64,000 nucleotides of DNA from UBA2988 sp965237965. Its GTDB lineage: Bacteria > Gemmatimonadota > Gemmatimonadetes > Longimicrobiales > Gaopeijiaceae. The stretch's first letter is position 1, and every line of letters starts with the position of its first letter. Below the pieces are notes generated by a model that was not told the DNA's origin, searched no databases, and saw nothing but the letters and a program-made list of their open reading frames with translations. Where the stretch lies: positions 806,001 to 870,000 of the forward strand of contig CBDEGT010000001.1 in assembly GCA_965237965.1 (NCBI GenBank). Reading direction: 5' to 3'. The position numbers and the translations under genes were made by a program. Shown here piece after piece: positions 16,098-24,340 of this stretch.

Positions 16098-16862
16098 TCA
16101 CGCCGTGTAGTCCCGACCGGGAAACGCGCGCGCAAAGGCGATGACGGTAACCCCAGCCGCTCCGGCGCGTTCCAAGACCTCCGCAGCGGCACCCGCGGTC
16201 GCGCCCGTGGTCAGTACGTCATCCACCAGTGCGACGGAACGACCGTGTATGTCGACGCGGGCGGCCGGCCGCACCCGGAAGGAACCTGCGACGTTCTTCC
16301 TCCGCCGTTCCGGAGCGAGCGCGACCTGGCTCGGCCCCTCGCGCTCGCGCGCCAGCGCGTCCAGGAGTCGCGCAGAGAGCAACTCCGAGTAGACGCGTGC
16401 GAGCAGTTCCGCCTGGTTGTATCCGCGACTACGCGCGCGTGCCGGCGTGGTGGGAACCGGCACGACCACCACGTCACCGGCCGGCGGAGGACAGAGCCGT
16501 GCCATGCGCGCACCCATCGGCCGGGCCAATCCGGACCATCCGCCATACTTGAGCGCGTGTACGAGGGCATCAGCAGGCGGCTCCAGCACCGCGCTGGCTC
16601 GGGCACTCGTCAAGCCTGCGGGCCAGGCTGCGCACTCCAGGCACCCGGTCGTAGCGACCCGACCGGTCCCGCGAGGAAAGTGGCAGCGGTCGCAGCGCGG
16701 CCAGGGCGGCTCGCGCAGTCGGGCGAGGCAAGTTGGACAGATCAGCCTTCTCTGCTCGATGGTGGGCGCGTCCATGGGGAGAGGTGACGCACACCCCAGA
16801 CACCGTGCAGGAAGAAGAAAACGGAAGAGCTCCGCGAGCGGGGCTAGCAGGTCGCTGAACAA
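16098..16862 (-). CDS. comF: ComF family phosphoribosyltransferase-like protein
   Basis: The protein is up to 254 aa. The N-terminus has Cys pairs (ARCLGCASP, CPTCLARL, PRCDRCHFP, CLECAAW) of the ComF zinc-binding domain. The C-terminus has the PRPP-loop motif VALVDDVLTTGATAGA. It is associated with natural transformation in Bacillus, but is widespread and of unclear role elsewhere. The TTG start at 16862 lies inside repeat copy 3, and its first 19 nt overlap the repeat's 51-codon frame in another reading frame. A later start (CTG at codon 5 or 6) cannot be excluded. Confidence 0.88.
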   Translation of the reverse strand: MFSDLLAPLAELFRFLLPARCLGCASPLPMDAPTIEQRRLICPTCLARLREPPWPRCDRCHFPRGTGRVATTGCLECAAWPAGLTSARASAVLEPPADALVHALKYGGWSGLARPMGARMARLCPPPAGDVVVVPVPTTPARARSRGYNQAELLARVYSELLSARLLDALAREREGPSQVALAPERRRKNVAGSFRVRPAARVDIHGRSVALVDDVLTTGATAGAAAEVLERAGAAGVTVIAFARAFPGRDYTA

Positions 16863-17033
16863 GGGGATCGCACCGCGTTATGGGTGCCACGGCCCCTCAT
16901 CCTAGGCAGCGCGACCAAGGCATAGCCCAAGCTTCGTCGAGGAGCCCTAACGACGGAGAAGGGGCCGTGCCACCCATAACCCTCGAACCGTGAGCTCATG
17001 TCTCACTCGGTCGTGGGCGCAGGGGAGCGGCAA
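16844..17033 (-). repeat. Hairpin repeat element, copy 3, overlapping comF start
   Basis: This copy has the best-matched stem: 16877-16897 pairs with 16960-16980 at 20/21, with a 62-nt loop. The single central mismatch is at the same position in all three copies. The open frame runs 16999 to 16844 and encodes a 51-residue peptide like the other two. It fills the aroE-comF gap almost completely and supplies the comF start region. The outer direct-repeat sequence (CGCTCCCCT then CACGACC) is recognisable around 17010-17030. Confidence 0.88.
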
Positions 17034-17048
17034 GGCGGACTCCGCAGC

Positions 17049-17891
17049 TCACCCGACCCGCCGGGCCTCCAGTGCCGCGCGCATGGCATCGACCGGGGCC
17101 TCGCATCCCCACCAGCGCTTGAAGGCGACCGCGCCTTGCTGCACCAGCATCTCACCCCCGTCCGTGGCAGGCACGCCGAACGCGCGTGCCGCACGTACGA
17201 AGGACGTTTCCGCATCGCCATACACGAGGTCCATCACGGCTCCGACCCGACCCAACCTGGATAACTCGAGGGGCAGCGGGTCACTTGGCTCGAGACCGAG
17301 TCGGGTGGCGTTCACGACCAGATCGAACTGGCCCCCATTCAGCTCCTCCACCGGGCTGGCGACGCGCACGCGTTCTCCGCCGATTCGGCGACTCACGGCC
17401 CGAGCGCGCTTGACAGTTCGATTGTACAGCGTGATCTCGCGCACTCCCTCATCCAGGAGCGCAAGGAGCACTGCACGCGCGGCGCCACCGGCTCCCAGCA
17501 CGAGCACGCGATGGTCACCCGGCGGGCGGCCCAGAAAACGCTCGAAGGCGCGGCGGAACCCTTCCACGTCAGTGTTGTCCCCGTGGAGTTGGCCGCGCTC
17601 CCCCCAGAACGTGTTGCAGGCGCCGGTCCTGCGGACGGCCTCGGAGGGAAGCTTTACGACCGCGGCGGCCCGCTCCTTGTGCGGGAGAGTGATGTTTCCG
17701 CAGCCGCCGCCGTGCGCGATCGCCTCCATCAGTGCGGGCAGCCGATCGCGGTCGCAGCGCAGCGCCACATAGACTCCGTCGACCCCAGCGGCCGCGCAGG
17801 CGGCGTTCTGAATGATCGGCGAGAGAGAGTGGGAGACCGGATCACCGAGCAGCGCGATCACCCGCGTGGACGAACTGACGTTCGGACTCAT
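17049..17891 (-). CDS. aroE: Shikimate dehydrogenase
   Basis: It reduces 3-dehydroshikimate to shikimate in aromatic amino acid synthesis. The protein is 280 aa. The N-domain shows LLGDPVSHSLSPIIQNAA with the shikimate-binding Ser pair, NITLPHKE with the catalytic Lys, and GDNTDVEGF. The NADP domain shows VLVLGAGGAARAVL and the phosphate-binding YNRTVKRAR. It overlaps the upstream phosphatase gene by 4 nt. It ends 16 nt before repeat copy 3. Confidence 0.95.
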   Translation of the reverse strand: MSPNVSSSTRVIALLGDPVSHSLSPIIQNAACAAAGVDGVYVALRCDRDRLPALMEAIAHGGGCGNITLPHKERAAAVVKLPSEAVRRTGACNTFWGERGQLHGDNTDVEGFRRAFERFLGRPPGDHRVLVLGAGGAARAVLLALLDEGVREITLYNRTVKRARAVSRRIGGERVRVASPVEELNGGQFDLVVNATRLGLEPSDPLPLELSRLGRVGAVMDLVYGDAETSFVRAARAFGVPATDGGEMLVQQGAVAFKRWWGCEAPVDAMRAALEARRVG

Positions 17892-18385
17892 GGCGCGAGG
17901 ATCGGCTCAAGTCGCCGAAGCACTCCGGGGATCAGCTCCTCGAGCATCACGTATACGTCCTCATAGTCCTGATCGTCGCCTCCGAACGGATCTGGCACAT
18001 CCACGCCCTCCTCCGCGTCGCCCTGCTCGCCTCGTGCGAATGCGTCCAGCAGAGCCGCCTTGCCCCCCACCCCCAGCCGTGCGAGCCCCACCAGGTGAGT
18101 GGCCGACATCACCAGGATGAGGTCAGCCCAGCGGACGAGCTCGTCGTCGACCGGCCGGCTCAGGTGAGCGTCCAGGTCCAAACCGTGACGTGACGCGGCG
18201 CGCACGGACCCCGCGCTCGCCGGCTCTCCCGGAATCGCCCCGATCCCCGCCGATCGCACTTCGACCCGCCAACCCAGCGCGGCCAACTCGCGCTCCGCGA
18301 GCGCCTGCGCCAGGGGACTTCGGCAGGTGTTCCCGCTGCATACGAATAGCAGGTGGAAGCTCTCGGGTCGGTTATCGCTCTCCAT
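17888..18385 (-). CDS. Low-molecular-weight phosphatase, possible protein arginine phosphatase
   Basis: The protein is 165 aa. The nucleophile loop FVCSGNTCRSPLAQA gives Cys16 and Arg22. The general-acid loop is VPDPFGGDDQDYEDVY. The residue at loop position 5 is Thr20, where ordinary LMW tyrosine phosphatases have Ile. In Bacillus YwlE this Thr confers phospho-arginine selectivity. It lies directly downstream of a Sua5 gene with a 14-nt overlap, as ywlE lies near ywlC in Bacillus. Arginine phosphatase activity is an inference. No McsB-like kinase is in the window. Confidence 0.85.
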   Translation of the reverse strand: MESDNRPESFHLLFVCSGNTCRSPLAQALAERELAALGWRVEVRSAGIGAIPGEPASAGSVRAASRHGLDLDAHLSRPVDDELVRWADLILVMSATHLVGLARLGVGGKAALLDAFARGEQGDAEEGVDVPDPFGGDDQDYEDVYVMLEELIPGVLRRLEPILAP

Positions 18386-19043
18386 CGATCTCCGGAAGAA
18401 CGCAGCGCAAACGGTGCACCGGGGTCGCCCCGGCGCGCACCACCCGGGGAACCGAGCCCGTGCAGTCCACCACCGTCGAGGGCGACGAAGGGGGTAGTCG
18501 CCCCACGTCGAGCACCCAAAGCTCTCTGCCGGCGCCAGCCGTACGCGCGACGGCGAGCGCCTCCTCCCCGCTGATCGCCGGGGATTCGCCGGGTCGGTTC
18601 GCGCTCGTCGACGTCAGCGGACCCTCCAGGCGCTCGACCAACATCCTCGTCAACGGATGCGAACTCACGCGTACCGCGACGCCACCGGCGCGGTCACGCA
18701 CTCCGGCGGGAAAGCTACCCGACGGATCAGCCAGCACCAGGGTGAGCGCGCCCGGCCAAAAGACCGAGGCGAGTTCACGAGCCTCGGGGGTCCAGCGGAG
18801 CTGCGCGACCGCTTGCGCCGACCGCACCAAAAGCAAGAACGGGTACTCACGTCCCGGCTTCATCCGGTGCAGCGCGGCGATCGAGGCCCCGGAGGCAAGT
18901 CCACCGAGCCCGTAGACGGTCTCGGTCGGATGCGCTACGAGCCCACCCGCGCTGATGTGAGCGGCCACCGACTCCAGTGCCGTCGCGTCCGGCGGCTCCG
19001 GACGCAGATCGATCACGCGCGGCCCTTTCGCCGAGTCGCTCAC
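18372..19043 (-). CDS. L-threonylcarbamoyladenylate synthase (Sua5/YrdC/YwlC family)
   Basis: It makes threonylcarbamoyl-AMP for the t6A modification of ANN-decoding tRNAs. The protein is 223 aa. The core motif VAHPTETVYGLGGLA is near residue 36, followed by LHRMKPGREYPFLLLV, which takes the KGRP-like position. TSTSANRPGESP is the ATP-binding part, and VVDCTGSVPRVVRAG closes the fold. It lacks the C-terminal Sua5 extension, so it is closer to YrdC in length. It overlaps ispD by 4 nt and the phosphatase by 14 nt. Confidence 0.9.
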   Translation of the reverse strand: MSDSAKGPRVIDLRPEPPDATALESVAAHISAGGLVAHPTETVYGLGGLASGASIAALHRMKPGREYPFLLLVRSAQAVAQLRWTPEARELASVFWPGALTLVLADPSGSFPAGVRDRAGGVAVRVSSHPLTRMLVERLEGPLTSTSANRPGESPAISGEEALAVARTAGAGRELWVLDVGRLPPSSPSTVVDCTGSVPRVVRAGATPVHRLRCVLPEIDGER

Positions 19044-19792
19044 GAATCCGCGGGCGGGTCGGTACCGGCCTCGGCTCGGCTATCGTGCTCGAGGGCTTGG
19101 GGCACCGCCATGGCCAGCAACGCCTCGGCTACCGCGACGTCCTCGTGGCGGGTGATCTTGAGGTTGGTCGCGGATCCCTCCACCATCACGACCGTGCCGC
19201 CCGCCCGCTCGACCAGAGCGGCGTCGTCGGTCGCCTCGCGCCCGTCCCACTCGGCGTAGGCGCGCTCTAGCAGGGCACTCGGAAAGCCCTGCGGCGTCTG
19301 CGCTTGCCACACGCGACCACGTTCGAGGGTCGCGACCACTCGACCGTCATCGTCCACCTGCTTCAGGGTGTCGCTCACCGGCCACGCCACCACTGCGCAC
19401 ACGGATCCGCCCGTCGTCGCGATGCAGCGATCGAGGATGGCACGCGTGACCAGGGGCCGGGCCGCGTCGTGTACGAGCACGACGTCGACCTCGGGGAGGG
19501 CGACCAGGGCCGCCCGTACCGAAGCGCTCCGGGTGACGCCACCGGTGACGACAACGATGCGGGAGTCGAGATCGCACAGCCAGCCCGGGGGTGCGGCCGC
19601 GTCCTGGGCGCTCAGGGCGACTCGCACCGCGGTGACTTCGGGATGAGCGAGGAAGGGGCGCAGCGTGTGCAACAACATCGGCTCGCCGCGAAGTGTGAGG
19701 AACGGCTTCCTCTTGCCACCCATCCGCGCCCCCGCACCTGCGGCGGGAACCAGCACGCCAACGCGCCTCCTCCCTGCGGAGGAAGCGGTCAC
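19040..19792 (-). CDS. ispD: 2-C-methyl-D-erythritol 4-phosphate cytidylyltransferase
   Basis: This is the third enzyme of the non-mevalonate isoprenoid pathway. The protein is 250 aa. The nucleotide-binding start is VLVPAAGAGARMGGKRKPFL. Other family blocks are VVVTGGVTRSASVRAAL, VHDAARPLV, VWQAQTPQGF, TDDAALVERAGG and GSATNLKITRHEDVAVAEAL. The C-terminal 20 residues look disordered. It overlaps dnaB and the Sua5 gene by 4 nt on each side. ispF is not adjacent. Confidence 0.94.
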   Translation of the reverse strand: MTASSAGRRRVGVLVPAAGAGARMGGKRKPFLTLRGEPMLLHTLRPFLAHPEVTAVRVALSAQDAAAPPGWLCDLDSRIVVVTGGVTRSASVRAALVALPEVDVVLVHDAARPLVTRAILDRCIATTGGSVCAVVAWPVSDTLKQVDDDGRVVATLERGRVWQAQTPQGFPSALLERAYAEWDGREATDDAALVERAGGTVVMVEGSATNLKITRHEDVAVAEALLAMAVPQALEHDSRAEAGTDPPADS

Positions 19793-21207
19793 GACAACCG
19801 CTGTGCTCCCGCGCCCTCCCCCTCGGCGCGGGTCACCGAGTCGAAGCGCGTGTACGCCTTGTGAAAGTAGAGCGGGATCATGCCGGTTGGACCGTTGCGC
19901 TGCTTGGCGACGATCAGCTCGGTCTGGCCCTCGATCGAGTTGCCGTCCTTATCGACCGGACCGAGGTAGTACTCCGGCCTGTAGAGGAACGCGACCAGGT
20001 CGCTGTCCTGCTCGATCGAGCCCGACTCACGAAGGTCCGAAAGCTGCGGCCTGCGGTCGGTACGCTGTTCCGGGGCGCGAGAGAGCTGGGACAAAGCCAC
20101 TACCGGAACCTCCAACTCGCGAGCAAGCGACTTGAGTCCGCGGGAGATCTCACTCACTTCCTGTACCCGGTTCTCAGCCCGAGTCGAGGACGACATCAGC
20201 TGCATGTAGTCGATGATCAGGAGCCCGAGATCGGTCTCCGACTTGAGTCGCCGTGCCTTGGCACGCATCTCGAGGACCGTGGCACCCGGTGAATCGTCGA
20301 TCCAGAGCGGTGCCGTGTTCAGGTGGCCGGCGGCGGCCGCGAGTCGCTGGTATTCGTCGGGCGAGAGGCGACCCCGGCGAAGCTTCTGGGCGTCCACGCG
20401 ACCCTCGGCGCAAAGCAACCGCTGCACCAACTGCTCCTTGCTCATTTCGAGCGAGAAGATGGCTACCGTCGTGCTCTGCTCAATGGCAGCGTTCTGGGCG
20501 ATGTTCAAGACGAGGGATGTCTTTCCCATGGCCGGGCGGGCGGCCACGATGATCAAATCGCCTTTTTGCAGGCCCGTGGTCATGCGGTCAAGGTCGGCGT
20601 AGCCCGTGGGCACACCGGTGATTCCAGTGCCCGACTCCTGCAGCCGTTCGATGTGCTCGAACGTCGGCCAGAGAATCTCCTTGATCCAGACGAACCCTTC
20701 GCGCGCACGACTCTGCGCTACTTGGAAGATGCGCGACTCGGCCTGGTCGAGGACCTCGTCGACCTCGCGCTGACCCTGCTCGTACGCGTCGCGGATGATC
20801 TGGGAGGAGGCGTCGATGAGGCGCCGGAGCAGCGCCTTCTCGCGCACGATGCGAGCGTGGTACTCGATGTTCGCGGCGGTCGGCACTGCGTCCAGCAACT
20901 GTGCCAGGTACTCGAGCCCGCCAGCGCCGTCGAGCTCGCCTGTCTTCTTCAGCTCTTCGCTGACGGTTATTACGTCGATCGCCTCGCCGCGCTCGAACAG
21001 GCGGGCCATCGCCCGGAACATACGGCGATGACCCTCCTTGAAGAACATCGAGTCGTTGACGTGCTCGACCGCGCGCGCGACGGCGTCGCGATCGATCAGC
21101 ATCCCTCCCAGCACGGAGATCTCGGCCTCGGCCGATGCGGGCGGACGGCGATCGTACCCCCCCTCCGTAACGGAGGGCGGCGCGGCGAGCGTATCGAGAG
21201 GGTTCAA
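19789..21207 (-). CDS. dnaB: Replicative DNA helicase
   Basis: This is the hexameric 5'-3' replication-fork helicase, 472 aa. The N-terminal primase-interaction domain starts EAEISVLGGMLIDRDAV. The RecA-like domain has Walker A AARPAMGKTSL, IFSLEMSKEQLVQRLL, Walker B LLIIDYMQLM and VVALSQLSRAPEQR. The arginine finger region is EQDSDLVAFLYRPEYY. There is no intein. It is 86 nt downstream of the uracil-DNA glycosylase gene and overlaps ispD by 4 nt. Confidence 0.96.
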   Translation of the reverse strand: MNPLDTLAAPPSVTEGGYDRRPPASAEAEISVLGGMLIDRDAVARAVEHVNDSMFFKEGHRRMFRAMARLFERGEAIDVITVSEELKKTGELDGAGGLEYLAQLLDAVPTAANIEYHARIVREKALLRRLIDASSQIIRDAYEQGQREVDEVLDQAESRIFQVAQSRAREGFVWIKEILWPTFEHIERLQESGTGITGVPTGYADLDRMTTGLQKGDLIIVAARPAMGKTSLVLNIAQNAAIEQSTTVAIFSLEMSKEQLVQRLLCAEGRVDAQKLRRGRLSPDEYQRLAAAAGHLNTAPLWIDDSPGATVLEMRAKARRLKSETDLGLLIIDYMQLMSSSTRAENRVQEVSEISRGLKSLARELEVPVVALSQLSRAPEQRTDRRPQLSDLRESGSIEQDSDLVAFLYRPEYYLGPVDKDGNSIEGQTELIVAKQRNGPTGMIPLYFHKAYTRFDSVTRAEGEGAGAQRLS

Positions 21208-21293
21208 CGGAATCCGGTTCTGGTGGCGGCCCGGTCAGCACGGGGCTACCGGCCAAAGCTGCATCAAGGTGCGCGGGCGCCGGCGCCGCGAGA

Positions 21294-22148
21294 CTAGGTC
21301 CGAGACCGTGTCCCGCGATCCAGCACCTGACGAAGGAGTTGTAGGTCGTCCCACGTGGCCCGCGTCCAACCCGGATTGCGCAACAGCGCCGCCGGATGAT
21401 AGGTGCACACGAGGGGGACTCCGCGGTAACTGTACACCTCGCCGCGGAGCTTACCAAGAGCCGTCTGGGAGCCGGTAAGCCATTGGGCCGCAAACGTGCC
21501 CACGGCGAGGATGACGTCCGGCGCCACGATCTCGATCTGACGCTCCAAGAACGGCCGACAGGACTCGATCTCCTCCGGCAGCGGGTTGCGATTCCCCGGC
21601 GGCCGACACTTGAGGACGTTGCAGATATAGACGGACTCGCGCCTGGACATGTCGATCGCCATCAGCAGCAGGTCCAGGAGCTTGCCTGCGGCGCCCACGA
21701 AGGGCAGCCCGGTTTTGTCTTCGTTCCTGCCGGGCGCTTCGCCAACCACGACCACTCGCGCGTTCGGCACCCCGTCGTTGAACACGACCTGGGTGCGCCC
21801 CTTGGCCAGCGCGCAACGCACGCAACCCGTCACGAGCGCCTTGAGTGCGTCGTGGTCGGCGGGCAGCACGGGAAGCGCAGCGCCGGGAACGAGCCCCTGT
21901 CTTCTAGAGGCGGCATCCCCCGTCGGCGAGGGGTCGTCGGGGCGCTCGTCGAGCGTCCGCGGCGCCTCCGTGGACGAAGTGGACCGAGCCGAGGCCGACC
22001 CGGCGTCCGCAGCCAGCCGGAGCGCTTCGTCGCGGCCGAGCCCGGTCAGGAAGAGGGCGGGCTCCCCCAGCTCCACGCGCTGGCGAAGCAGGCGTGCGAG
22101 GAGTGCCCGGGGATCACCGGGTCGACCATCTCGCAGCCCGTCCTTCAC
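21294..22148 (-). CDS. Uracil-DNA glycosylase, family 4, Fe-S type
   Basis: It removes uracil from DNA in base-excision repair. The protein is 284 aa from GTG 22148, whose GTGA overlaps the coaBC stop by 4 nt. The first 100 residues are a poorly conserved, Ala/Ser/Asp-rich extension. The core has CVRC, VVVGEAPGRNEDKTGLPFVG (uracil-binding loop), NVLKCRPPGNRNP and ESCRPFL, whose four Cys hold the 4Fe-4S cluster. VCTYHPAALLRNP is the DNA-binding motif. The frame is open far upstream of the start, but that part overlaps coaBC and is not coding. Confidence 0.93.
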   Translation of the reverse strand: MKDGLRDGRPGDPRALLARLLRQRVELGEPALFLTGLGRDEALRLAADAGSASARSTSSTEAPRTLDERPDDPSPTGDAASRRQGLVPGAALPVLPADHDALKALVTGCVRCALAKGRTQVVFNDGVPNARVVVVGEAPGRNEDKTGLPFVGAAGKLLDLLLMAIDMSRRESVYICNVLKCRPPGNRNPLPEEIESCRPFLERQIEIVAPDVILAVGTFAAQWLTGSQTALGKLRGEVYSYRGVPLVCTYHPAALLRNPGWTRATWDDLQLLRQVLDRGTRSRT

Positions 22149-23380
22149 CGCGCCTCCAGTAGGGCCTCGACGCGGTCGAGCACGACCTCCGCGACCGCGT
22201 CCTTGTCCATCAGCGGAAGCGCCTCGACTCGTCCGTCCCGGTCGACCAAGGTGACTCGGTTGGTGTCCGCCTCGAACCCAGCGTCGGGCTCGTCGGCTGG
22301 ATTCGCCACCACCAGGTCGAACGCCTTGGCCACGAGCTTCTTGCTCGCATTCTCGACCAGCGCTTCCGTCTCGAGGGCGAATCCCACCACGACCGCGTCC
22401 CGCTTGCGGGCGCCGCGCGTCTCCGCCGCTACGTCCGGGTTTGCCACCAACTGGAGGTCGAGCGAGCCTCGACCCTCGCGCTTTACTTTCGCCGACCGCG
22501 CGTCCTCTGGCCGAAAGTCCGCCACAGCCGCGGCGAACAGCACCACATCTGCGGCACCGATGCGCTCGGCAACCGCGTCGAGCATCTCGCGTCCGCTCTC
22601 GACCTGCACGACCTCGACGCCGACGGGAGGAGGGGTCGCGACCGGCCCGGTCACGACGGTCACCTCCGCGCCTCGTCTCCACGCCGCCAAAGCCAGCGCG
22701 CGCCCCATCTTTCCGGACGAGCGATTGCCGACGAATCGGACCGGATCGACCGCCTCACGTGTCGGACCCGACGTGACCAGGAGCCCGCGACCTCGGAGCG
22801 GGGAGGGGTCGCTCAGCGCGCGACCAACGTGCTGGACGATGGCGTCGGGTTCGAGCATACGCCCGGGTCCCCCGCCCTCCCCGGCAGCAAGCGGTCCGGT
22901 GTCAGGCCCCGCAATCCGATAGCCGAGCACGTCGCGGCAGTGCGCCAGATTCTGTTGTACCTGCGTATGTGCGAACATCCTGTCGTTCATCGCGGGACAG
23001 AGAACGACCGGAGCCCGGGCGGCGAGCAGCGTGGTGGTGAGCAGATCGTCGGCGCGCCCCTGCGCCGTGCGGGCCAGCAGGTCCGCGCCGGCGGGAGCCA
23101 CGACCACCGCGTCGGCCTCGCGACCGAGCCGCACGTGGAGGGCGGCCCCCTCAGCGCTGAACATGTGCGTTAGAACCGGGCGACCCGTGACTCCTTCGAA
23201 AGAGAGGCCGCCAACGAAGCGCTGGGCGGCGGCAGTGAGGATCACATCGACCTCGGCGCCGAGACGGGTCAGATCACGCGCGACCTGGACGGCCTTGTAC
23301 GCCGCGATCCCGCCGGTCACGCCCAGCACCACCCGTCGTCCCTGCCAGGGCGGACGGGCCGAGAGCGTCGAGGCGGTCAC
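22145..23380 (-). CDS. coaBC: Bifunctional phosphopantothenoylcysteine decarboxylase/synthetase
   Basis: It carries out two steps of coenzyme A synthesis. The protein is 411 aa. The flavin-dependent decarboxylase half has VVLGVTGGIAAYKAVQVAR and the active-site region CPAMNDRMF. The synthetase half has LLVTSGPTREAVDPVRFVGN, GKMGRALALAAWRRGAEV and AAVADFRPED, followed by a C-terminal FALETE block. The start is GTG. It lies 25 nt after rpoZ and overlaps the glycosylase gene by 4 nt. The gmk-rpoZ-coaBC order is widely conserved. Confidence 0.95.
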   Translation of the reverse strand: MTASTLSARPPWQGRRVVLGVTGGIAAYKAVQVARDLTRLGAEVDVILTAAAQRFVGGLSFEGVTGRPVLTHMFSAEGAALHVRLGREADAVVVAPAGADLLARTAQGRADDLLTTTLLAARAPVVLCPAMNDRMFAHTQVQQNLAHCRDVLGYRIAGPDTGPLAAGEGGGPGRMLEPDAIVQHVGRALSDPSPLRGRGLLVTSGPTREAVDPVRFVGNRSSGKMGRALALAAWRRGAEVTVVTGPVATPPPVGVEVVQVESGREMLDAVAERIGAADVVLFAAAVADFRPEDARSAKVKREGRGSLDLQLVANPDVAAETRGARKRDAVVVGFALETEALVENASKKLVAKAFDLVVANPADEPDAGFEADTNRVTLVDRDGRVEALPLMDKDAVAEVVLDRVEALLEAR

Positions 23381-23405
23381 CCCCAGTGCCGCGGGACGAA
23401 GTCCG

Positions 23406-23630
23406 TCAGTCCGACTGCTCCTCCCGCTTACGGCGCTTGACCAGTCGAAACTCGAGCTGGCCGGAGGTTAGCGCCTCGAGCGAGCGCGTAGTCAGCTTCT
23501 TCTCCTCGCCGAGCGGGAGTGTCTCGCGGGGCAGCGAGTTGAGCTCGCGGGCGTACTTCGCGGACACGAGCACGCCCAGGTACTTGCTGCCCGTAGCGAC
23601 CGCGACGTCATCCGGGGTGAACACGCGCAT
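23406..23630 (-). CDS. rpoZ: RNA polymerase omega subunit
   Basis: This is a small 74-aa Rpb6-like protein that helps assemble RNA polymerase. VFTPDDVAVATGSKYLGVLVSAKYARELN matches the omega core in order and helix pattern (Ala-x-Arg-Ala equivalent AKYAREL). KKLTTRSLEALTSGQLEFRL resembles the family's KPxxxALEEIxxGKI region. It lies between gmk (47 nt) and coaBC, the usual position, which supports the call in a protein this short. Confidence 0.86.
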   Translation of the reverse strand: MRVFTPDDVAVATGSKYLGVLVSAKYARELNSLPRETLPLGEEKKLTTRSLEALTSGQLEFRLVKRRKREEQSD

Positions 23631-23677
23631 GGGTCTGCCTCTGCCTTTGTTTGATGATGCGTGGGCCTTTCGACGCG

Positions 23678-24340
23678 TCAGGCACCCACGTTCTGATAGC
23701 GCTCCTCCAACACTCTGTCGATCTCCGCGGTCAGCGCTTCGATGCGCGCCGCCACCTCCCCATCCTTACGCGGGCCGCCGCTTCGCGCCACCACGCGCAT
23801 CTCCTCTACCGCGCGCTCGAGATCGTCGTTGACCACCACGTGATCGAACTCACCGGCCCGAGCCAACTCCTTGCGAGCGTTGCGCAGCCGACGCACCACT
23901 TCTTCGTCCGCCTCGGTCCCGCGCTTTGTCAGCCGCGACAGCAGGACCTCGGCCGACGGCGGGATCACGAACACCAACAGCGCGTCGGGGAACCCAGTGT
24001 GGATCTGGCGCGCGCCTTGGACATCGATGTCGAGCACCACAAACTCTCCCCGTGCCGTCGCCTCTTCCAGGGTACGGCGCGGAGTGCCGTAGAGATTGCC
24101 GTGCACTTCAGCCCACTCGGCGAACTCACCACCCTCGGCCATCGTCTCGAACTCGGTGCGACCCATGAACTCGTAGTCCATCCCGTTGCGCTCGCCCTTG
24201 CGGGGTGCGCGCGTCGTTGCGGACACGGAAAAGACGAATTCTCCGGTGCCTTCCACCAGCCGATGGGCGATGGTGGTCTTGCCGGTTCCGCTCGGGGCGG
24301 CCAGGACGATCGGCCGCGCGCGCTTGGTCACATCGTTCAC
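23678..24340 (-). CDS. gmk: Guanylate kinase
   Basis: It phosphorylates GMP to GDP. The protein is 220 aa. The P-loop is LAAPSGTGKTTIA. GMP-binding residues appear in SVSATTRAPRKGERNGMDYEF and GEFAEWAEVHGNLYGTP. VLDIDVQGARQI and VFVIPPSAEVLLSRLTKRGTE complete the fold. It overlaps yicC by 4 nt. The yicC-gmk-rpoZ-coaBC arrangement is common across bacteria. Confidence 0.95.
   Translation of the reverse strand: MNDVTKRARPIVLAAPSGTGKTTIAHRLVEGTGEFVFSVSATTRAPRKGERNGMDYEFMGRTEFETMAEGGEFAEWAEVHGNLYGTPRRTLEEATARGEFVVLDIDVQGARQIHTGFPDALLVFVIPPSAEVLLSRLTKRGTEADEEVVRRLRNARKELARAGEFDHVVVNDDLERAVEEMRVVARSGGPRKDGEVAARIEALTAEIDRVLEERYQNVGA

Noticed and set aside
21161..21177. 7-bp hairpin early in dnaB
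   Set aside because: Short, inside coding sequence and explained by GC-rich codons; no sign of regulation.
22149..22682. Open frame extending uracil-DNA glycosylase by 178 codons upstream
   Set aside because: It lies wholly over coaBC, is Arg/Gly-rich, and a GTGA overlap at 22145-22148 marks the real start.
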